64,000 nucleotides of DNA from Irpex lacteus. Its lineage: Eukaryota > Basidiomycota > Agaricomycetes > Polyporales > Irpicaceae. Positions 11,754 through 23,756 of this stretch are shown here, one piece after another (the stretch's first letter is position 1; every line of letters begins with the position of its first letter). The stretch spans positions 372,001-436,000 of the forward strand of contig MQVO02000007.1 of assembly GCA_001986395.2 (NCBI GenBank), given 5' to 3'. A program made the translations under genes and the position numbers. The notes under the pieces are model-generated. The model saw nothing but the letters and a program-made list of their open reading frames with translations. It did no database searches and was not told the origin of the DNA.

Positions 11754-13952
11754 TCGACTTTCCTGCTAGAGACTCATTGTAAGGCTGCTCTGTATGGTAT
11801 GTAGTGAATGCCACTTTAGGTGCGTATTTCAAGGTTCCGACATAGCATACTTATTCTGATCGTCAATGCATCTCAGTCGCAGGCATGGTCGGGATGTGGC
11901 TGTCAATACTTCTGTGCGGTATAGGAATAGCACAGGTCAGTCCAGACGTTTTGGTAGTGCATGCGATCCCTGGCCCATATTATCACCAGGCGTGCAATTA
12001 TTTCAACAAGTACTCCGAAGATCCTGTGTGGCTGAAAAGCCTGGTATGGCTTGTAACGTACGTTTAGCATACGTCCCTTCTGCTCGTACCTCTAAAACCA
12101 CCTCTGATTCAGATTGTTAAACGTGGCACATTCCGCAATCAGTAAGATCTATACTCGCGGTTGTCAAATGATGCATATGGCACTGACTCTGTAGCGTAGT
12201 ATGTGCCAGCAACTATCGTTTTCTAGTGAGTACAGATATATCCAACTCTGCAGGGCTGATGCAGCCAATGGCTCCACAGTACTGACTATCCCGTGACCGT
12301 GACATAGATCGCTGCCCACACTTTTGAAGACGAAATTTCCCCCTACTGGTGGGTGTATTCATCTCTTGCACCTACTGCAATGATGTGAATGACAGCTTGT
12401 CTCACTCAGGGCGACTCCGGTGCGCATGATAGCTCAACTCCTTGCCTATGCTTCATACCAACATGCGCGTTCAATGTACTGATCGTTGTCGCAGGCTGTG
12501 GTAGCAACTCACGTATGTAGCTCATAGCCTAATTCACTCATACATGCTCATTTCCATGTGTTTTCAGTTTTTAATTGCTGCAGTAGTCATGCTGTGCGTG
12601 TCCTTGCGTCTACCCAGTTTGTGTGTCATCGCTTTAACGATGGTGTTGGTCAGGTATTTTACTCGTACCTGCTACTCCTTGCGTAAGTCTTCACGCAAAA
12701 CCAGATTCTGCTGATGGTTAATATTCCAACCCCTGGGAACTATTCTTTGTTTTACCGCAGTTGTGGGTAAGAAGCTCCAGAAGCCGGTTGTTGCGGTTTT
12801 GGTGCGTCGTTTGCGATGAAGTTGTCCGGTATTGAACTTGCTAATACGGACCAACTCGAAGATTATTCCCATTGCGTGCCACCTGGGTACGTCAATTGAA
12901 AAACGGCAAATGACGAACGTGATCACTCACCTACGATCTCCCAGTTTTTGGGATAGGTCAGTACCCGGGCCAGTCGACTTGCCTATGGGCTACAAATGCT
13001 GATTAATCGTCTTGGAGCTCAGACACTGTAGTTCATATGTAAGAATCACAATCCTCTCTTAGCCCACGATATTACACTAAAACTAACCTTGTGCCAGAGC
13101 TCACATGAAGACTATGCTGGATATTGAGCCGTTCAGAGTATGCAAACCAATATACCTGACTAACAGTTTATCAACTTATATGAGTGGGGTTTTCAACAGA
13201 TGAGCTCCGCCGTTCCTATGCTTTCGTTTCAAGTTGCGGCTGATGTCCTAGTGTCTGTGGCTTTTGTGCTTGTCTCTGCCTAGACCTTCACTGATGAATG
13301 AGCGGTCAGTAATTGCGAGTTCTGACCCAGCAAACCTCTGACAAACCACTGCTTCAGAACACGGGTAGCCGTGCAAGAGCTTATCATCTATACTGTTAGC
13401 CGAGGCATTATCACTACGTAAGCCCTTCATTATATACAGTCCCAATAATTGCTGCTAAACTTTCCATCTCTCAGAGCTGCGGCAGTGGTGGAACTGGTAG
13501 CGGTATGTTTCTAAAATATCTGCCGATTTATTGCAGGTGCTGACTTATTAGTTCCTGCATCTAGCTTGCTGCCGTTCCCGATTCAACTTGGTTCATAGCA
13601 GTAGAATACATTGTCGCATGTCGTGAGTATACCTGTCTACCATGAAACATCACTTGTTGTGCTCAATCATTTGCTTTATTATCATACAGTATACATTAAC
13701 TCCTTCCTTGCTTCTCTGAACACTAGAAAACGTCTTCGGAGGAGTTTGACCGGGTACACGTCCACTCATCCTGCATCATCGGCTCCCATACCTCTCGGAT
13801 TGTGTAGGCCTAGGATTCGTGAGAGTCGTGGCGATGTCGGAGGAGAAGATGCCACGGTTGTTTCTCCTCATAGAGTTCAAGCTGACGTGTTCACTATCCC
13901 GAAGTACGACAGTGCAGAGGACTACAAGGTATCGTTTTTGATCGAATCCTAG
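11754..13952 (+). pseudogene. DUF6534-like membrane protein, probably decayed
   Basis: Several exons read like a DUF6534 protein. GMVGMWLSILLCGIGIAQ is joined to NYFNKYSEDPVWLKSLVWLV, matching the family's 'LYG..QTF.Y...YP.D...K' opening. LLNVAHSAI follows at about 12115, then AAAVVELVA near 13490 and the family end signature VYINSFLASLNTRKRLR near 13700, followed by a polar tail to a stop at 13950-13952. The best-fitting N-terminal segment (MAPVDFPARDSL to TLGAYFK) is interrupted by an in-frame stop at about 11790 that only a 26-nt intron could remove. The middle (12200-13400) could not be assembled into a continuous frame. I therefore call it a probable pseudogene, or a gene with a very fragmented exon structure. 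It is less related to the two intact DUF6534 genes than those are to each other. Confidence 0.45.
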
Positions 13953-14298
13953 ACATTTCTCGGTGATACTGATCATTCTCATCTTCAAAGGCGTAAGTCG
14001 TTGCGGGCAACGTATCGAAGAGGTCGTCTGCGGGATTTTTGCAATGTGTAATTAGTCGCGGTGGACGGTGGAATCCAGCCTTCTGTGAAAACACCATTGA
14101 TCATTGGTCCAGGTTCAGTGAACTCTGTGAGTCACTCGAGTTCAGAATACGAATTTAGCATAGGATATATGGTATGATATGGGAATCGAGGGTCGGTTGG
14201 CTTGAGACTCTTCTGTAGATGTTTACATAGGTTGTTTACATGATCCGCGGAAAAAGCGGCGTCTTGGACTTTGCAGGTTCCACTGAGCATGAATAGTG
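13953..14298. other. Short intergenic region
   Basis: About 350 bp between two convergent 3' ends. Nothing recognised. Confidence 0.5.
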
Positions 14299-16424
14299 CT
14301 ACAGACTGTTTATCAGATCGGTCACCTCCGCTGAGCGAGGGATGATGCGACAACGAAAAGATTGAGGGTGGCTACAGATGTAGACTTCAATGCTCTCGCC
14401 GAAAATTGTCAGTTTAGAGAGAATACGCACCTGACGATACCACTAGTATATTCGTCGGCCAAGTGAAAATGCTTGTCCACGTCATCCGACTCGGGAAGAA
14501 TATTGAAGCATGCCAACACAGTAGCTATCATGATATATCCGGCAGCATTGACATAGTCCATCCCTGGACAAATCCTGAGGCAAAATATATCAGTATTGTT
14601 ACAGGAATTACGTTATTCGTCAACATACCGTCTGTTGTATCCAAAAGCGTATTTTCGAGGGTCTAGCGGTGCTTGGTCTTCCTCGCACTCGAAACGATCG
14701 GGATTGAACCCTTCAGGTCGATCGTATAGCTCAGGATCACGGGTAAAAGCCCTGTGTGACAGTCAGCAACATCGCCACATATATCGTCGACAGTGGCAAA
14801 GTTATACCAAGTATTGATTCCGATAGTTGCGCCCGCTGAGACATGGACTCCATCGATAATGTCATCTGTGAGAGTTGCTCGAACCACTTCAATAGAGATT
14901 AATATCTGAATCATGTAGAAATTGGAAGATGAAAACTTACTGCATGGTACGGGTGGTCTCCATCTAAGAAGCTCTTTGATGATACAGTCGATATACGGCA
15001 GCCTTTGTCGGTCAGCAAAGGTGGGTAGAGCCTTCTTTCCTAATTCACGCTCAATCTCTTCTTGGGCTTTCTTCTGGAACTTCGGGTGGAGGGCCATTGC
15101 GAGGAAGAACGTCGATAAGAAACTAATTGTCTAATGAGATAGTTAGACAAGAATAGTGTATGGAGGAGCGCTAGTCTTACAGTATCAGTACCCGCTAAAG
15201 ACCCGGTACATCATTCAGTACGAGGCAGTATTCGTCAGACTGTGTACGTACCGGCGTAGAGCGCAGCCACTGTGTATTTCAGGTTCTCGGCGTCCTCGGC
15301 TGAGATGCTGTCAAGCTGACCGTCGAGCTGGTTCGATAAGATTGACGGTAGTGCGCTGCCGTTGCGCTAGAGCCACTCAGGAAATACAACTTTGGCAGCG
15401 ATGAGTGAACCGAAGACTTACAACTTGTCCAACCACCCTATCGTACGGCAAATTCGCGAATTTGTTAAGCTTTGCACGATACTTCTCCGCAGTTGACTGT
15501 AAGCCCGTTAACCAAGGTGGAATGGCATTGACTACAGTAACTCAGTTTCGTGAGTAAATCTAGAGAATAAGGGTAAGTAGATGGTACCTACGCGCAGGGA
15601 TGCAGTCAATAAGCCATGCAAACGGAGTAACGACGTCGGACAAGTCTTTCATGACGGACTCCGCGAGACACATAATGGTATCATCCGGTCCCTGTACTTG
15701 ATAGCCATACGTAATCATAAGAAGATTCGCCGATACAGACCTACATGATGTATGTATTTCGCAATGAATTCCAAGAAAGGTGGTCTTAGAATGCAGAGAA
15801 ACTCACATTCGAACGTGATCCAGAAGTGACTGGGGATCTTGCAAAAGCCGCTTCACAAAACGTCGCATTTCTTGCTCTTGTAAAGATTGGTAGGACTTGA
15901 TTGACCTCGGAGATAGTTCCGCTTGCATAAGCTTGCGACTATGACGTAGCGGCTTTGTGTAACTCTGAACGAGACTGGCACTTCCATATCCACTCCTAAT
16001 TGAAAATACACGGCCAAGCTTCAATAACTGGAAACAGCAAAAAGCTGCGATAAATACCCACATCTCTGCCATACGAACTCTGGGTTTGTCGGCATACTGT
16101 ACTGATCTTGGACCCTCTAGAAGAGATGACGCGACCGCATAGGAATTGATGACGACCATCTGTTCACGGAAGATCCACAGCACGACCACATTCCCTAGCA
16201 TACTCGATTTAACATCAAATAAAAATTCTAGACAAATAGCACTGACCATAGGTACGACCCCATTCAGTGAATTGAAGCCATGGTTTCTGCTTTGGGATTT
16301 GGAGGGCGTTTCCTAGTATGAACGCCGGTAGTGGACCGTGATTAGACCGTTTCCTCGGGAAAATCAAGGAGTAGGCGGCGGTCGCTATAACTGGGAGTAG
16401 GAGCAAAGCAACGACTTGAGACAT
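14299..16424 (-). CDS. Cytochrome P450 (OrdA/CYP620-like)
   Basis: Membrane-anchored haem monooxygenase. On the minus strand the ATG at 16424 gives MSQVVALLLLPVIATAAYSL (signal anchor), then LPAFILGNALQIPKQKPWLQ and EWGRTYG, typical of the OrdA-like clade. Later exons give VVVINSYAVASSLLE-type sequence, GPDDTIMCLAESVMKDL, the I-helix region leading into ISFLSTFFLAMALHPKF, the K-helix ExxR (KELLRWRPP), NTWAFTRDPELY, PDRF, and the haem loop FGYNRRICPG. The end is CRIIPRSAEVTDLINSL with stop 14299-14301. The haem loop has Asn where P450s normally have the first Gly (FxxGxRxCxG); the Arg and Cys are present. About nine introns. The frame is open throughout the exons I could assemble. The earlier in-frame ATG at 16469 is less likely, because the anchor normally starts the protein. 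Confidence 0.85.
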
Positions 16425-17768
16425 GGTGGAAGCACAGGACACAGGAAGTGAGGACTCACCGTGACCCATCTGTCGATGATGCCGTACATATGAGGATGGT
16501 CATGCATGGGCTATTCCTTCATCAGATGGAGAGCATTAGCCAGCAGTTCAATGTTCTACCGTGTTGATGCAAGTACGATCTCTTCTCGCGCTGGGCATAC
16601 CATGTACAGCACAGATGTAATATTTGTTGATGCCTCCGAGTCTCCCATCGCTCGAGAAATCACAAAGCGCCCATGGCTCTCGTTTTGTGACACTACGGGC
16701 CGTTACATGTAACGCATTACCTATATGTCACAGCTGCGATCGCAGATCCACTCTAGATCGGCCGGCCGGTGCCGCCGATGTGGCCAGGCATGGCCTCCGC
16801 CCGAACCCAATCATAGCACAATACTCATGACACTGATGGACTTGAGATCTTCGCGGGTGTTTCTGGCTGTAAGCTACTATCAAGCGGCGATAGCATGCTG
16901 TTTTGCATTGACCATGTGCGCAACTCCGTGAGACTCAGAGGACTCAGAGAGCTTCCTGAATTCATACATCCATGGCGAAACGCGTGCTTTATCATTGCTT
17001 GATCATTCGAGGTGGGTCACCCGTGCTTCAGTGCTTCATGTTAATGAGCTTGGGATGCGATCATGCTATCAAGAATACATACCTGGAACTCGAGTGAGAT
17101 GTGGGTGAATGGTCGACCTGGGACTTGTAGAAACCATGACATGACACGCTGACAAGCGACTGTTCGTGGGCACGTACTCACTGATATTGCTTTACGTGCA
17201 ATACGTGGAATCTTCTTATGATACGCCGCTGCTTTCAGCCAGCCGCTGTGCACGGCCTCTTCGGAGAAGCATCTACCGTGGCCTGAGCATGCCATTGCGC
17301 CCTGGCAGTAGTAACACGCCGCGTTCTATAGATCTAGGACAGAACCCAATCATCCGAAGTGGAAGAAGCGAATCCCGTGAACACCGTGAGTGTTGGCACC
17401 AATCCGTCGCTTGCTGTAGGTTGGTAATGAAAGACATTCCCGCAGTGCTATAGGTAATTTGACATGAGTATATTCTCCGTAGTGACAGTTTGGCTTCGTG
17501 AGGGAAACTGACATTTTGGGCAATCGTGTCTTACGGCGCCTGATTCGGGCTGGGTCCCGCAGATCATGGCAGACAGAGTAGAAGCTTGGAGACTTGTTTT
17601 GTACAGGCGGTAAACCTTGGAATTCGTCCTGAGAACATTGTGCTGATAAATATTGCATTACACATTCTATAGCAGGACCAAAGGTGAGCGCAGCCATTCC
17701 CAAAGAACCCCTAGAGAAGCATTGAAATATCCATGGACGGGGTACCAGACGATAGATGTCAAATAAGT
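16425..17768. other. Intergenic, no gene recognised
   Basis: About 1.3 kb between the P450 start and the 3' end of the lipase gene. Short open frames on both strands show no family motif. Confidence 0.5.
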
Positions 17769-19014
17769 TTAAAGGTGCTTCTCAACCCAGCTGACACAGT
17801 CCTCAAAGTATTTGTCCTTGCAGGAGGGCTCGGTCATGAGGTCGTGCAATGCGCCCTGACATGTTACGTGAGTATCTGACCTTCGCAGCCTTGTCAAATA
17901 CATACCTCGTAATCGATGAACTCCTTGTCCTTTGCCTGGAGAATGCCGAAGAACTCCTTGGAGGGAGGATATGCGTTCACCTGAGTCAAGACGTCAGTAC
18001 ACGAGTAACTTGAACGCACTGTCGAGCGGATCATACCTTGTCGAGTGTACCGTGGAGGATTATAACCTATGTTTCCCGCTTAATCGAGGTTACAGAGGTA
18101 CTTACGAGTAAAGACTTACTGGTAGATCGGCGGGCCAAAGCCTGTACCCTTCTTTCAGCAGTAGCTCTCCCTGTGCATCCTACGTAAATTCATCGAGCCA
18201 AGAAGAATGTAAAAAAATACAGACTCTACCAAGCATGTCGCCAATTCCTTGCATCGTCCCCAGAGGCTTGATCCAAGGGTCCTTCAGCAGAGACGGGCCA
18301 ACGGCAGGATCGTGGGAAAGTGCCTGCATGTCATCGTCAATCGCATGCTTATGAGATCTTGTTGCTGATAGAGCACTTACCTTATCTTGAACAGGAGTAT
18401 CTACTGGCATAGTTGGAAAGTACTTCGCACAAAACTTCAACACGAGGTTCATGAACGGCCCTGGCTTGTTGTTGTCTATCCGAACGAGGGGACTGGAGGC
18501 GATCACACCAGAGAGAAGAGCAACAGTGTCCTTGGAAGGAGGTGCCTCGGTACGCGTGGCAAAGCTAAGCACCATGCCACCAGCCTACGATATAGCGACG
18601 CAAGCATAAGTAATCGTCAATTACATATGCACAGGTACTCGCCATTGAGTGGCCCATAAGGAAAAGAGGCACGTCCTTGTCAAACAACGATCGAGTATGC
18701 TTGACAGCCCACTCTATATCACCCATTCGTTCCTGTGCGCCGCCAGTACGTCCATACACGCTATTCGGGCTCTTGTGCTTTTCGTCCAACGCCGTTCTGC
18801 CGAAACCTCGTTCGTCGTAGGCGAAGACGGCGATGCCTCGTTGTGCCCACTTGGCATGGACCTCGGTGTACCGACCAATGTGCTCCAGATAGCCATGGGC
18901 GAAGACGAGTGCTGCACGCAGCGGTGTCGAGATAGGTGGCTCGTAGAGACGTGTATAGAACATCGTCGAGAGTGGTCCTTTCAGCCATGACTCTGTGTAA
19001 GGTTCGACCGACAT
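17769..19014 (-). CDS. Monoacylglycerol-lipase-like serine hydrolase (alpha/beta hydrolase)
   Basis: Likely hydrolyses monoacylglycerols or related esters. The minus-strand ATG at 19014 gives MSVEPYTESWLKGPLSTMFY. Then come LVFAHGYLEHIGRYTEVHAK (oxyanion HG), FAYDERGFGRT, and VPLFLMGHSM at the nucleophile elbow. The catalytic Asp is in ILHGTLDK and the catalytic His in EGALHDLMTEP; the protein ends CVSWVEKHL with stop 17769-17771. The intron splitting the elbow (18585-18642, 58 bp) has a GC donor (GCGAGT) and a normal AG acceptor. Splicing there gives GHSM followed by AGGMVLSF, so the elbow reads GxSxA instead of the usual GHSMGG. No GT donor nearby restores a Gly. Divergent from the DUF6534 gene at 19627, with 612 bp between them. 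Family assignment is firm; substrate is inferred. Confidence 0.87.
18585..18642 (-). other. GC-AG intron within the lipase nucleophile elbow
   Basis: Read on the minus strand, the donor is ATG|GCGAGTACC and the acceptor is ATCGTAG|GCTGGTGGC. Length is 58 bp, like its neighbours. It is needed to keep the hydrolase frame open. Confidence 0.7.
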
Positions 19015-19626
19015 TGTGGCTGAGGATTGGGGAGAGCGAAAGAGGGAGTACGCCGCCAGACAGTTTGGATCACTCTGCTCTGTATAGCGGACCACATCGT
19101 GTTCGCAGCATCAGAGATACTGCCAGACTGCTTCATCATCATGAGTAAGGAGTTCTCAGCGATCTCCTGAGAGCTACCGGCGTGTGACAGTAGTGATCAT
19201 GGAGATTGCCCGTTGCCGATCAGGGCATTCTGTGGTGTTCGGGGGCCTCACGGCGTGACAAGGCAGATTTCGGCGCCCGTCCCACAAAGCTCTTGACTTT
19301 CATGTCCATTTGAGCACCCCATTGCTCACGTTGTGTATGAGCTATGACAGGCGTATATCAAGATCATGATTGAAGCAATGTCTGGACCTTCATTTGGCCT
19401 GTCGTTGCTGAACTGTTACCAGAGTTTAACGTGACAAGTAACACTGGCACCGGCGGGTGCCTTGAGGCTCATGACTTCTCCATATTGAATTCGCAGCCCA
19501 GCCCGGACACTGCCTACTTACCGCTGACAGCCATGGGTAAGATTTACCTTCCATAAATACTGCGTTCCTTCAAACTTTGTCTCGAGACATCCTTCGACTC
19601 GCTGACCATCACCCTCGCAGAGCGAT
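19015..19626. other. Divergent promoter region
   Basis: 612 bp between the starts of the lipase (-) and DUF6534 (+) genes. No further gene seen. Confidence 0.5.
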
Positions 19627-21700
19627 ATGGCCATGAACGCGACCACCCCGGGACTCCCACCAGACCTCCATGGCGCTCTGGTCAATATACAGAACAGCTT
19701 TGGAGTTGTGCTTATCGGCTCAGCTGCATCGACAGGGTAAGCGCAGCTGATCAACATGGATGCGTCGAGTAGACAATGTTAATCTTCCCTTCTGATCAGA
19801 TTACTTGGAGTCACTACCTTGCAAGCCTGGTTCTACTTCCGCAGCTATCCCGAGGACAACCTTCTTACTAAGTTGATGGTGAGAGAAGCCGATTTCCCAA
19901 ATTTTTAGAGTCTGATTTCCATCTTTTTCAGGTTTCTGTCGTTTGGTGAGCTGAGCTCGCACTGCCAAATCCGATGGGTTGTCGCGGTATTAATCCCTAC
20001 ATTAGGTGTATTGAGTTCATCCGGTCGTCTTTCTTGGTCCGCGCGGCTTATTTTTATCTTGTCCTGAACTGGGGAAATATCGCTGTCCTTAACGAGAACA
20101 ACTGGTAAGTCTGCTTACCGGTTTTACCATCCCTCGATTTACACAACAACTTGTCTGCAGGAGTATCAATGTACGTCCTATAGCCTACACCCATACACCA
20201 TGCTGATCGATTTCTCCATCAAGATTCTTCCACTCATGACGGTAAGTCGAACAGTCTCGGGAAATATTATCATGTTGACCGTACTTTGTGAAACAGAATC
20301 TGGGAGAACTCTTCGGACATCTGTACTTCGCATGGAGAATCTACACACGTACGTGAAGTGCTGTCCGAGGTATTTGTACGATGCGCTTACTGAACTACCA
20401 GTGGCTCGAGTGCCCGTTGTTCGCTGGATCTTGACCGGCCTGGTGGTAAGTGCTATAGTTCTGCGGATAAGGGAAGGTTTTCTGACGAGTAACCACAGGC
20501 AACTTTGAGCGTTTGGAACTTCGGTGAGCTTAGATTGGTGGTGACAGCAAAGCAGTGTTTCTGACAGGCCCGACGAATGACATAGGAATGGGAACTGGTG
20601 AGTATTTCGTTTTATCCGGATCATAGCCTTATGCTGACCTCCTGCGATAGCTACATACGTGATCACGTACGAATCCTCGCACTCTAGTGATAGACATTGA
20701 TTCTGATATTTCGTTCAGTTCGCGTGCGGCCAGTTTGACCTCGTTCGGCAACAGCGGTTCACAGAAGGTAAGCCGCACGATAAATATTGTGAACGATCCC
20801 ACAATAATACTACTTTACATAGATCCTCTCGCCATTCGCACTAGCTACGGCCATCTCGACTGACGTCGCTATCATGGTGTCCCTCATCTTCCTGCTCAAC
20901 CGAGGTCGTACCGGTCTTTCTAGGTAAGCTCAGCACTACTCAGCTCCTCAAATTGGTATTGATTCTTTCTCAAGAACCGACCACCTCATCAACATGCTCA
21001 TTTACTACACCGTACAAGCCGGTATGATAACTGTGTGAGTATCACTATGCCTTATTTCGTCATGTTTGAACTTCTACTGATCATCACTATCACCTTTATA
21101 TACAGCGTGGCTGATGTGGTCATCATCATACTCGTGAGAACCTTTTGATTGTTCAACAACGATAATCTTTGTTTCTAACACGATCCACAGAACCACTACA
21201 TCGACCGTGTTGGGTTCACTTACCTCGGACCTTATGCGATTGTCGGGAACTGTAAGCCTTCTCTTCTCTTATTTCACTGCAATCATTGATACTGATCGTC
21301 TCCTAGTATACGCCAATTCATTCCTGGCAAGGTACGTTTCATCGCTCTAGTTCTCTGACCGCGTTTCAATTCATTGACGTTCTTCCGTCAGTCTTAACGC
21401 TAGAACCAGCCTGCGCGCTCACAACGGCGGCACTATATCCGTCTCTACGACCCCAGGCACCTGGAAGGCTGCGGGCCCGGTAAGTCTTACTTCTCAATGA
21501 CTCTAGAATCTCGTGATCTCATCGCAGTGCCTTGACAGTCATCTACTGCGCTCGGTGGTACGGAGACTACTATCGGCGGCAGTCGTGCCGAAGCATACGA
21601 AGTGCAAATGACTCGATCCTTTGACGATCCCAAGGAGTCTGGAGAAGTCAAGTCCATTCCTCTGTACGAGCTGAACAACAACGCTAGCTTCTCCAGGTAA
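19627..21700 (+). CDS. DUF6534-domain membrane protein, copy 1
   Basis: Agaricomycete multi-TM (about seven segments) protein of unknown function. The ATG at 19627 gives MAMNATTPGLPPDLHGALV, then FGVVLIGSAASTG, LLGVTTLQAWFYFRSYPED, IEFIRSSFLVRAAYFYLVLN, a tiny 18-nt exon (20223-20240) coding ILPLMT, then LGELFGHLYFAWRIYT. The DUF6534 core follows: LSPFALATAISTDVAIMVSL, RTDHLINMLIYYTVQAGM, GFTYLGPYAIVGN, and the signature YANSFLASLNARTSLR. A hydrophilic Ser/Thr/Gly-rich tail ends NNASFSR with stop 21698-21700. At least 13 introns. Close paralogue of the minus-strand gene at 37690, with matching intron positions. An in-frame ATG at 19633 is an alternative start. Confidence 0.85.
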
Positions 21701-23756
21701 TGGCATGTTCCCATAGCGCCTCTACTGTCACCACAGCATCTAGCGTTACGTGCTCTGAGGGTCTCGGTCGTGTTGTACCATGGTTATTTATGCGGTCGGA
21801 TGTACGATTCTTGTAGTATTTCTCATTGTAATAGGTCTCTAGAATGCATGTGTTTGCCACTGTATATTTTGTTCTGAACTGCTTTGTGCTACTACGATTA
21901 CGGATAAGTGACCGCATGAGATCAGGAGAATACTTGTAAGGTTGGCAGTTGTCACATGTGAGCATTCATTGTTGATGCGGACACAGTGAGTATGAGAGCT
22001 ATCGTATATTCTCAATGCTTTTGGCGTCCGATACTAATTTGCATTTTTATCGCTTATCGCTTGTTCAGCGTCTAATGTCGGCGGGGCCGATGATGGCGGC
22101 ATCAAGCGCCGGAAAGGGCGTTGAGTACACTAAATTTCCTTATAAGACAATTTATTCTCGTATCTCATCTCACAGCTCCTACCCATGGTATCACGGAAGA
22201 CTGAGAATTACAAATCATATTGTGTTTATGAGACGCAGTTTCTACTCTCTCTAACGAACACATTCCGACGAAGGCATGCGCACTGGCAGTCATTCGCACG
22301 GCGCGCCCTTGACGCCGGAGATCTACTGATCTCACGCTGTCCGATATGCTTGTTAGACAGGCAGAGGAAGTGAGCAAAGGCATCGTGGCGCAACTCCCGC
22401 GCTAGACGATCTGCGAGACCGACATACGAGCTTAATTGATAGAACAGTAATTTGGACAGCTTGCCTGGGGTAAACTCAAATATGAACGTGCGCACCGTGT
22501 CCATCCGAAAGATCTACTCGCGCCGTTGCTCGTACAAGAGGAAAACGTGCGGATCCAGAGTCAAGCATGTTCGAGAAAGTTGCACGCAGTACGACGTGCA
22601 TTCGTGAATTCTCCGTGCTCACCGTAGAATCAAGCTACGGTGACATTTAGCCAACGGAGCCAGTGAGTTACGAATAGTCGGGACTTTCAGTTGAGAGCTG
22701 AGACTCTCGGACGTACAAGTGCAGTAGATCAAGTGGAACAATAAGTAGCATTGATTCGGAAGACAATGTTCACGACGAGACGGCAGTGCCAAACAAGCTG
22801 ACTGCGTTTTAGCGCTGAAGTCACGGTCAATACAGCTCTCACGGTCTAGCGTTCCATGCGGTTACGGGGTCCTGGAGTACGCCCACGCTTTTTGGAGGCG
22901 AGGCTCTCGCATGTTGTTACTCACCACCATCATGACCCACGAGACTTCTTCCAATACAGTAGTACACAGCAACTTATCAGCATAGATCAGAAATAGCTGA
23001 TAAGATCACGGTGAGCGTTGCAAGTGGACGCTATGCAAAGTTGATTTCTGGCAGTGTAACACTGTACACATTGCCAGTGCACTGACTCAGATTGTTCTCG
23101 ATTTCCTACAGTTTCTCACCAAGTCCGCTTGGCCCCTAAATTTCCGTCTTGTGTGTACCATTTCAGTCACTTTCGATCGCAAGAATTCTCATTAACAAGA
23201 TCTGTCCGTCTCCGATAGGTGACTTCTATCCGATGTGTTCGCAATGATATAGTACACGCATAAGCCTAGTTGCAACTAGTTTCACTCCCTGAGTCTACGC
23301 TCCCGGGCTTACTAGCTCACGTGAATTGTTTGGTGAGATGACACCTCCTCCTTGTCAGCCGGACCCTTCGTTGAATAGTCCTTCGATGCCGGCGTTGTTT
23401 AGGTTATAGACGGCACGCTGCTGCCTGTGGGAACGTGCTGCTCGCACAACCCCTGTGGGTCTCGCTTGAGTACTTCGATGAATGGACTCAGGAGTGATTA
23501 CCCAATGTATTACCGTCGAGCGTCTTGCGACGTGAGGGCTCCGGCAGGCTTGTTTGGTATGGCACTCTAGCTTCCTGAGGTCGGACTGTGGGACTCGAAT
23601 ATCAGATGGAACTCGCGAGGCACTACATGATTGGAGTACGAATCCGGATATTGGATGCCATCATCATGTTGTTGTAAGAGAAAACGGGAGAGTCCTTCGG
23701 CGCATGCGGAGCTTGCCCTGCAAGTTTGTGTCTCACCCGTATCTGCTTACCGAAGG
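21701..23756. other. Intergenic, no gene recognised
   Basis: About 2 kb, one of the longest gene-free stretches in the island. Open frames are short and patternless. I saw no P450 or DUF653x fragment in it. Confidence 0.5.

Noticed and set aside
17041..17703. Minus-strand ORFs between P450 and lipase genes
   Set aside because: No continuous homology to P450s, hydrolases or DUF653x proteins. Treated as noncoding.
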